From the NCBI GenBank assembly GCA_020441605.1, contig JAGRLX010000111.1, forward strand, positions 1 through 5,625: 5,625 nt of DNA, in the 5' to 3' direction. The position numbers and the translations under genes were made by a program. Numbering within the stretch: position 1 is the first letter of the stretch; the number at the start of each line of letters is the position of its first letter. The notes under the pieces were generated by a model. That model made no database searches and was not told where the DNA came from. It worked only from the letters and a program-made list of their open reading frames with translations. Below, one piece after another: positions 5,575 to 5,625 of this stretch. This DNA comes from Alphaproteobacteria bacterium. Lineage in GTDB: Bacteria; Pseudomonadota; Alphaproteobacteria; Rhizobiales; Aestuariivirgaceae.

Positions 5575-5625
5575 TGGCGCGCCCTAAAGGATTCGAACCT
5601 CTGACCCACGGATTAGAAATCCGTT
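5575..5625 (-). tRNA. tRNA-Arg (anticodon TCT), 3' part, cut by window edge
   Basis: Read on the minus strand, the sequence gives the anticodon stem-loop ACGGA-TTTCTAA-TCCGT with anticodon TCT (reads AGA, Arg), a 5-base variable loop GGGTC, the T arm AGAGG-TTCGAAT-CCTTT, the acceptor 3' strand AGGGCGC, discriminator G and an encoded CCA (5577-5575). The D arm and 5' acceptor strand lie beyond the right edge. The gene is transcribed leftward, towards the decayed region. A short T-rich stretch follows the CCA. The T stem has one G-T pair and is otherwise canonical. Confidence 0.93.

Noticed and set aside
1..5625. CRISPR array or phage defence system
   Set aside because: No regularly spaced repeats and no nuclease, helicase or Cas-like protein were found on either strand.

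Overview
The window (5,625 bp, moderately high GC) holds one intact functional unit: a divergently transcribed TetR-type regulator facing a four-gene ABC importer operon of the polar amino acid uptake (PAAT) type. Decayed DNA lies on both sides and a tRNA-Arg gene is cut by the right edge. The GC-rich codon use, the transporter family and the flanking IS5-type transposase relic suggest an alphaproteobacterium, plausibly of the Rhizobiales. That is inferred from style only, since no taxonomic marker is present apart from the partial tRNA.

Left flank (1-903): bases 1-269 hold no convincing gene. Bases 270-898 are a degenerate, 3'-truncated IS5-family transposase with several frameshifts and two in-frame stops. 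The relic ends within a few bases of the regulator's stop codon.

Centre (904-4863): the TetR-family gene (904-1545, minus) and the transporter operon (1778-4863, plus) diverge from a 232-bp intergenic region. That region holds two copies of the palindrome CATAAC-N4-GTTATG, centred 23 bp apart. They are the obvious candidate operators, and the first lies between the -35 and -10 of a plausible regulator promoter. The operon order is: Tat-exported periplasmic binding protein, ATPase, permease 1, permease 2. The binding protein would capture a small solute in the periplasm, the two permeases form the channel, and the ATPase drives import. A hairpin sits just before the first ribosome binding site. 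A strong 9-bp GC hairpin lies between the binding-protein and ATPase genes, where such structures often leave the binding protein more abundant than the membrane parts. The permease genes overlap by ATGA. The binding protein keeps the family's Arg and Asp ligand positions but lacks the usual GTT-type motif, so its substrate may not be an ordinary amino acid.

Right flank (4864-5625): about 420 bp without a credible gene, then a 47-codon minus-strand ORF. Its first 38 or so codons look like a real gene and its end looks truncated. The 3' part of a tRNA-Arg (anticodon TCT) with encoded CCA follows. tRNA genes are common integration sites, and the decayed sequence between operon and tRNA fits a junction zone. 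No integrase or att duplication is visible, so this remains an inference.

No wholly new system is visible. The most interesting points are the TetR/double-operator control of a PAAT importer and the unusual ligand-site motifs of its binding protein.
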